Source: Massilia pinisoli
GTDB lineage: Bacteria; Pseudomonadota; Gammaproteobacteria; Burkholderiales; Burkholderiaceae_D
Assembly: GCF_024753285.1 (NCBI RefSeq)
Contig: NZ_JANUGW010000008.1
Location: 1-64,000, forward strand
DNA length: 64,000 nucleotides
Reading direction: 5' to 3'
Shown: in pieces, positions 56,092-64,000 of the stretch
Layout of the letters: the number at the start of each line of letters is the position of its first letter
Position numbering within the stretch: position 1 is the stretch's first letter
Program-made: the position numbers and the translations under genes
The notes under the pieces: model-generated
What the model was told of the DNA's origin: nothing
Database searches by the model: none
Seen by the model: the letters and a program-made list of their open reading frames with translations, nothing else

Positions 56092-57033
56092 ATGTCGAAC
56101 GTGTTGTTGCGTGTCGAAGGACTGATCAAATCGTACGGCACCCGCCGCGCCGTGGACGGCGTGTCGTTCCAGGTGCTCGCCGGCCAGACCGTGGGCCTGC
56201 TGGGGCCGAACGGCGCCGGCAAGTCGACCACCGTCTCCATGATGTGCGGGCTGCTGCGGCCCGATGCCGGGCAGGTGCTGCTGGACGGGCAGCCCGTCAC
56301 GACGGGCGCGGCTAACGTCAAGCGCCGCATCGGCCTCGTCCCGCAGGATCTCGCGCTGTACGAAGACCTGTCGGCGCGCGAGAACCTGAAGCTGTTCGGC
56401 GCCCTGTATGGCCTCAAGGGCAAGCCGCTCGACGAGCGTATCGACAATGTGCTGGGCCTCGTCGGCCTGTCGGACCGCGCGCGCGACAAGCCGGCCACGT
56501 TCTCCGGCGGCATGAAGCGCCGCCTGAACATCGCGGCCGCGCTGCTGCACGATCCTGACCTGTTGATCCTCGACGAGCCCACGGTCGGCGTCGACCCGCA
56601 AAGCCGCAACGCCATCTTCGACACCTTGGAAGCGCTGCAGGCGCAAGGCCGCGCGCTGATCTACACGAGCCACTACATGGAAGAGGTGGAGCGCCTCGCC
56701 GACCACATCGTCATCATCGACCACGGCAAGGTGCTCGCGGACGACAGCCCGGCCGCGCTGCACCGCAAGCTCGCGGCCAAGGCGCTGCTGCGCGTGGAGC
56801 TGGCGGAGCCGGCGGGCAGTCAGCTGCTCGACGCGTTGCGCACGCAGGCCGGCGTGACGGCACTCGCGAGCGACGGTAACGCGCTCGACATCGGCCTCAC
56901 GGACAACGCCGATGCCGTGCCGCTGCTCGGCTGGCTGCAAGGGCAGGGCCAGCGCGCCGTGCACTTCGCCACCGCGCGCGCCAGCCTCGAAGACATCTTC
57001 CTCGACCTCACCGGACGCTCGCTGCGCGACTGA
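56092..57033 (+). CDS. ABC-2 type transporter ATP-binding protein
   Basis: A 313-residue ATPase of the CcmA/DrrA type. Walker A is GPNGAGKSTT (about residue 40), the signature is FSGGMKRRLNIAAAL, and Walker B is LLILDEPTVGVD. The last 80 residues form the accessory domain common in drug and lipid exporters. It lies 7 bp upstream of the permease gene. Confidence 0.94.
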   Translation: MSNVLLRVEGLIKSYGTRRAVDGVSFQVLAGQTVGLLGPNGAGKSTTVSMMCGLLRPDAGQVLLDGQPVTTGAANVKRRIGLVPQDLALYEDLSARENLKLFGALYGLKGKPLDERIDNVLGLVGLSDRARDKPATFSGGMKRRLNIAAALLHDPDLLILDEPTVGVDPQSRNAIFDTLEALQAQGRALIYTSHYMEEVERLADHIVIIDHGKVLADDSPAALHRKLAAKALLRVELAEPAGSQLLDALRTQAGVTALASDGNALDIGLTDNADAVPLLGWLQGQGQRAVHFATARASLEDIFLDLTGRSLRD

Positions 57034-57040
57034 GACCGCC

Positions 57041-58315
57041 ATGACCGCCTTCCTCGCCCTCGTCCGCAAGGACCTCATCCTGTACTTCTCCGACAAGCGC
57101 GCGCTGCTGATGCACCTCGTGCTTCCGATCGTGATCGCCGCGTTCTTCGGTTCCGTGTTCGGCGGCGGCAGCGCGAAGGGCGGCGGCATCGACGTCGCGC
57201 TCGTCCAGCAGGACACGAGCGACGCCGGCAACCGCATCGCGGCGGGCCTGAAGGCCGACCCGAACCTGCACGTGACGCCGATGGACCTCACGCAGGCGCG
57301 CGACGCGGTGCGCAAGGGCAGCCAGGCCATCGCCATCGTGCTGCCGGCCGGCTTCGCCGAAGCGGCCGGCACCGCCATGTTCTCGAATCAGGAGAAGCCT
57401 GCGATTCCGCTGCTCTACGACCCGTCGCAACCCGCCGTGCTGGCGATGGTGAAGGGCATGCTGACGCAGCAGGTGATGCAGGTCGTGAGCGCGGAGATGT
57501 TCGGCGGGCCGATGGGCAGGAAGCTCACGGAGCGCAGCCTGCAGCAGCTCGATGCAAACAACGTGCAGGACCCGGCGCTGCGCGACATGCTCGTCGCCGT
57601 GCGCAAGTACGAGTCGCTGCCGCGCACGGAAGGCGCGGATGGCGCCGCACCGCGCGGCCTCGCGATGCCGTTCACGACGCACGACGAAGGCCTGACGAGC
57701 GGCCCCGTCGCGCAGGGCTACAACCCGTACGCGCACTCGTTCTCGGGCATGGGCGTGCAGTTCATCCTGTTCATGGGCGTGAACATGGGCATCGGCATGC
57801 TGCTGGCGCGCCGCAGCGGCGTGTGGGACCGCCTGCTCGCGGCGCCCGTCACCTTGACGCAGGTGGTGCTGGCGCGCGGCGTGTCGGCGGCCATCATCGC
57901 GTTCGGCCTTCTTTGCGCGATCTTCGCCGTGGCGGTGCTGGCATTCCACGTGCAGGTGTCCAGCGTGCCGGGCTTCGTCGGCGTGGCGCTGGGGTTCGGC
58001 GCGCTGACGGCGGCGTTCGGCCTGCTCGTCGCCGCGTTCGGCAAAACGCCGGAAGCGGCGCGCGGCATCGCCATGTTCGCGACCTTGATCATGGTGATGC
58101 TGGGCGGTGCGTGGGTGCCGTCATTCATGTTCCCGGCGTGGGTGCAGCAGCTTACGATGGTCGTGCCGACGCGCTGGGCCATCGCGGGCCTGGATGCCGT
58201 GACGTGGCGCGGCCTGGACGCGGCGGCTGCGCTGCCTGCCGTGGCCGTGCTGCTGGGGTTTGCGCTGCTCTTCACCGTCGCCGCCGTGTGGCGGTTCAAG
58301 CGCGAGCAGGCGTGA
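57041..58315 (+). CDS. ABC-2 type transporter permease
   Basis: A 424-residue protein with one N-terminal helix (about 20-40), a large extracytoplasmic domain (about 45-235) and five C-terminal helices including FILFMGVNMGIGMLL and the LGGAWVPSFMFPAW signature of ABC-2 permeases. With the preceding ATPase it makes a complete exporter of unknown cargo. REP palindromes follow its stop. Confidence 0.93.
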   Translation: MTAFLALVRKDLILYFSDKRALLMHLVLPIVIAAFFGSVFGGGSAKGGGIDVALVQQDTSDAGNRIAAGLKADPNLHVTPMDLTQARDAVRKGSQAIAIVLPAGFAEAAGTAMFSNQEKPAIPLLYDPSQPAVLAMVKGMLTQQVMQVVSAEMFGGPMGRKLTERSLQQLDANNVQDPALRDMLVAVRKYESLPRTEGADGAAPRGLAMPFTTHDEGLTSGPVAQGYNPYAHSFSGMGVQFILFMGVNMGIGMLLARRSGVWDRLLAAPVTLTQVVLARGVSAAIIAFGLLCAIFAVAVLAFHVQVSSVPGFVGVALGFGALTAAFGLLVAAFGKTPEAARGIAMFATLIMVMLGGAWVPSFMFPAWVQQLTMVVPTRWAIAGLDAVTWRGLDAAAALPAVAVLLGFALLFTVAAVWRFKREQA

Positions 58316-58341
58316 CGCTTGGTGGGGTGATCGTCACGATG

Positions 58342-58493
58342 CCGTAGGGTGGACAGCTCTGCTGTCCACGCGTTCAACATCCGCCGGCACGGACGCGACA
58401 TGTCCAATATCGCGTATCACCGCGTGGACGGCGAAGCCGCCCACCCTACGGCCACGGATGCGTCAGCCGTAGGGTGGGCACCCCCGTGCCCAC
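58342..58493. repeat. cluster of three REP-like palindromes
   Basis: Element A (58342-58371): CCGTAGGGTGGACAGC plus a perfect GTGGACAGC/GCTGTCCAC hairpin. Element B (58424-58452) is inverted: GTGGACGGC-GAA-GCCGCCCAC ending CCTACGGC. Element C (58466-58493): GCCGTAGGGTGGGCAC with GTGGGCAC/GTGCCCAC. A and B face each other like a BIME pair. The core matches the palindrome at 23286-23316. They lie between the ABC permease and metH 3' ends. Confidence 0.85.
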
Positions 58494-58562
58494 CAAACAT
58501 TTGATCAGCCGCGCAGTTGAGTGATGCCGAGGGTATCAATCACGAGCCCACCGCACATTTGA

Positions 58563-58566
<4 letters not shown>
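58483..58566. repeat. 26-bp direct duplication covering the metH stop codon
   Basis: 58483-58508 and 58541-58566 agree at 22 of 26 bases, including an exact 12-mer ACATTTGATCAG. The right copy contains the metH stop; the left copy runs into REP element C. This suggests a duplication tied to REP insertion. Confidence 0.6.
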
Positions 58567-62339
<3,773 letters not shown>

Positions 62340-62664
62340 CGTAGGGCTTTCCTGAGAGCGGCTGGATAAATGTGAGGCGGGTCTGTGATTATACCGTTAC
62401 TGGCCGAGTTTGTTCCCGGTGCGGCCGAAGGACTCGGGTTCGCTCAAAATCGGACGCCGCTGTAAAGACGTTTGTAACGCAATGTATCAAACGTCGCATT
62501 GTTACACTGCGATACAAATTGCCGCATATTAGCAATTTCCCGGATACATACAGGGACGACAATTAACTTCATGAAATCGCCGTTGGCGCGGTTTCAGGAT
62601 AAATCCTTGTCCAATCAACGGAATGCGTGGACCGTCGCTCCGCCGCCAAAATGGGAAGATTGCA
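62340..62664. promoter_or_regulatory. divergent metH / BrnA-like control region
   Basis: The metH -10 TATAAT is at 62393-62388 (minus strand), giving a leader of only about 40 bases. A CCGAG/CTCGG stem lies upstream of it (62411-62437), outside the transcript, so no SAH or cobalamin riboswitch is supported. Two inverted copies of a 21-bp element occupy 62471-62518. Confidence 0.6.
62471..62518. repeat. inverted pair of 21-bp tandem-repeat sites
   Basis: 62471-62491 (plus) and 62518-62498 (minus) follow the pattern TTTGTANCGCANTGTANCAA. Each contains two direct TGTANC half-sites with a 10-bp period, the layout bound by OmpR/PhoB-type response regulators. Four half-sites within 48 bp suggest cooperative control of one or both flanking genes. 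Confidence 0.6.
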
Positions 62665-62898
62665 ATGAACAAAGAATACGTCGCCGAGTGGGACCAGCCA
62701 GCCGCCCGCACCGAAGACACCGCTGCGGCCAAGTCGCACGCCGTTGCCGGCGTCAAGCAGATCGTCACGATCCGCCTCGACGTCGACATGCTGGAATGGT
62801 TCAAATCGGCAGGTCCGGGCTACCAGACCCGCATCAACCAGGTCCTGCGCGAATACATGGAAGCGAATCGCGTGCGTGCTCAAGGCGAGCAGCACTGA
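62665..62898 (+). CDS. BrnA-like antitoxin-family protein without adjacent toxin
   Basis: A 77-residue protein from ATG 62665 with GGGAAG upstream; an earlier in-frame ATG lacks support. The C-terminal half (VTIRLDVDMLEWFKSAGPGY, then QTRINQVLREYME) matches the ribbon-helix-helix-like BrnA antitoxin family almost exactly. BrnA normally neutralises the ribonuclease BrnT encoded beside it, but no BrnT-like frame lies on either side. It is probably a solo DNA-binding regulator that may control itself or metH. Confidence 0.85.
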   Translation: MNKEYVAEWDQPAARTEDTAAAKSHAVAGVKQIVTIRLDVDMLEWFKSAGPGYQTRINQVLREYMEANRVRAQGEQH

Positions 62899-63011
62899 TC
62901 GTTGCATGACGATGGCCGGGGCACAGCGCCCCGCGGGCCCGATGGCCTGAAGCCCGTACGGGATGCCATCAGGAGCAAACGCTCCGACAACAGATAGACG
63001 AGACGGAAAAC

Positions 63012-63048
63012 AGAAGGGCATCACCGGCAACGCCGCTGATGCCCTTCT
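63012..63048. terminator. bidirectional hairpin terminator
   Basis: AGAAGGGCATCA and TGATGCCCTTCT form a perfect 12-bp stem with a 13-base loop. T-rich flanks are short on both sides (TTATT on plus, TGTTTTCC on minus). It sits between the convergent BrnA-like gene and fmt and probably ends both transcripts. Confidence 0.7.
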
Positions 63049-63066
63049 TTATTATGTTGACGTCGG

Positions 63067-64000
63067 TTACGCGAACGCGAGGCCGTCGAACGAAAACCCT
63101 TTCAGGAATTCGGCCGCCGCCAGGCGCTTGCCGCCCGGCTTTTGCAATTCCGTCAAGCGGAGCGCACCCGCGCCGCACGCGACGACGATGCCCTGGCCGT
63201 CGGCCTGCAATACCTGGCCCGGCCGGCCGCTGCCGTCGACAGGTTGCGCCTGCCAGATCTTGACCGTCGTCGACCCCGCCTGGCCATGCGCACCCGGGAA
63301 CGGGTTGAACGCGCGCACCTTGCGTGCCAGCTCGGCAGCCGGGAGGTTCCAGTCCAGCTTCGCTTCTTCCTTGCCGATCTTGGCGGCGTACGTCACGCCT
63401 TCCTCCGGCTGGGGCACGGCTTCCAGGCGGCCCTGCGCCATATCCTTCAGCGTCGCGACGATCATGCGGCCGCCGAGAGCCGCCAGCTTGTCGTGCAGGC
63501 TGCCCGTCGTGTCCTTATCGTCGATGGCGATGCGCTCGATGAGCAGCATCGGGCCCGTGTCCAGGCCTTCTTCCATTTCCATGATCGTGACGCCCGTCTC
63601 CGCATCGCCCGCTTCGATCGCGCGATGGATCGGCGCGGCGCCCCGCCAGCGGGGCAGGATGGAGCCGTGGATATTGATGCAGGGCTTGATGTCGAGGGTG
63701 GAGCGGGGCAGGATCAGGCCGTACGCGGCCACGACCATGACGTCGTAGTCGGTGGCGAGCAGGCGTTCGTGCGCGGCCTGGGCTTCGCTCGCGCGCTGCG
63801 GATCCTTCGCGTCCATGCGCAGCGACAGCGGCTGCAGCACGTCGATGCCGTGCGCGACGGCGACCTGTTTGACGGCCGACGCCTGCAACTGCATGCCGCG
63901 GCCGGCCGGGCGGTCCGGCTGCGTGAGCACGAGCGGCACGGTGAAACCCGCGTCGAGCAGGGCGCGCAGCGCGACGGCCGCGAATTCCGGCGTACCGGCG
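63067..64000 (-). CDS. fmt: methionyl-tRNA formyltransferase (5' end off window)
   Basis: Formylates Met-tRNA for translation initiation. 311 codons are visible and only a few N-terminal residues are missing; the visible frame begins [26 protein letters not shown] is the folate-site loop, [17 protein letters not shown] holds the catalytic asparagine/histidine, and the C-terminal OB-like domain with FNPFPGA follows. Length agrees with the family. It converges with the BrnA-like gene across a strong hairpin. Confidence 0.97.
   Translation of the reverse strand, partial: AGTPEFAAVALRALLDAGFTVPLVLTQPDRPAGRGMQLQASAVKQVAVAHGIDVLQPLSLRMDAKDPQRASEAQAAHERLLATDYDVMVVAAYGLILPRSTLDIKPCINIHGSILPRWRGAAPIHRAIEAGDAETGVTIMEMEEGLDTGPMLLIERIAIDDKDTTGSLHDKLAALGGRMIVATLKDMAQGRLEAVPQPEEGVTYAAKIGKEEAKLDWNLPAAELARKVRAFNPFPGAHGQAGSTTVKIWQAQPVDGSGRPGQVLQADGQGIVVACGAGALRLTELQKPGGKRLAAAEFLKGFSFDGLAFA

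Noticed and set aside
62380..62450. SAH or cobalamin riboswitch before metH
   Set aside because: The CCGAG/CTCGG stem lies upstream of the TATAAT -10, so it is not in the transcript, and the conserved riboswitch cores were not seen.

Overview
The window is high-GC DNA from a betaproteobacterium, most likely Oxalobacteraceae (Massilia/Telluria-like). This is inferred from gene content and order: metX-metW, gatCAB divergent from mreBCD-mrdA-rodA-rlpA, DUF4390-ntrY-ntrX, a DUF3567 gene, birA-coaX followed by a SPOR protein, and permease-free PTS genes next to gshB. Almost all of it is chromosomal housekeeping DNA. I saw no rRNA, tRNA, CRISPR array, insertion sequence or prophage. Both ends cut genes: a methyltransferase on the left and fmt on the right.

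Layout. 1-8.9 kb: partial methyltransferase; gshB with the regulatory PTS (EIIA-Man, HPr, EI); metX-metW; a periplasmic M48 protease; a pseudouridine synthase; xth. 9.1-14.4 kb: a MEDS-PAS sensory reading frame that runs without a stop into pyrE. It is followed by a tightly coupled four-gene block: a small membrane protein, an Lgt-like integral membrane protein lacking the Lgt histidine, a lipoprotein, and a radical SAM enzyme with the cysteine layout of the MJ0619/tetraether-synthase (Tes) family. 14.4-19.1 kb: SPFH protein, GST with a divergent TetR regulator, two small secreted proteins. 19.4-23.2 kb: Yip1-type membrane protein with a MacA/MacB-like export operon. 23.4-34.1 kb: gatCAB (minus) and the rod-shape/elongasome operon (plus).

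34.7-41.1 kb: a large TonB-dependent receptor with its own promoter and terminator, a stand-alone lpxD with an aberrant C-terminal tail, small secreted or membrane proteins, and an HxlR regulator with two perfect tandem operators. 40.8-47.4 kb: one probable eight-gene minus-strand operon (argS, SPOR, dsbA, SDR, birA, coaX, SPOR, NTF2-like). 47.6-53.4 kb: rsmB, DUF4390, the NtrY-like kinase and an NtrX-like regulator without an AAA+ domain, then a CobW-like fragment protein. 53.5-58.3 kb: DUF3567, class II amidotransferase, EAL-HDOD signalling protein, ABC-2 exporter. 58.3-64 kb: REP palindromes, metH, an orphan BrnA-like antitoxin and fmt.

The most unusual signals are: (1) the Lgt-like/lipoprotein/radical SAM operon, which looks like a candidate membrane-lipid modification system; (2) the in-frame MEDS-PAS-pyrE arrangement behind a consensus FNR-type box; (3) the paired 17-bp HxlR operators placed over a promoter; (4) the inverted pair of tandem-repeat sites between metH and the BrnA-like gene; and (5) the REP cluster with an associated 26-bp duplication over the metH stop codon. 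All functional statements rest on reading the sequence and on remembered family features. No database search was run.
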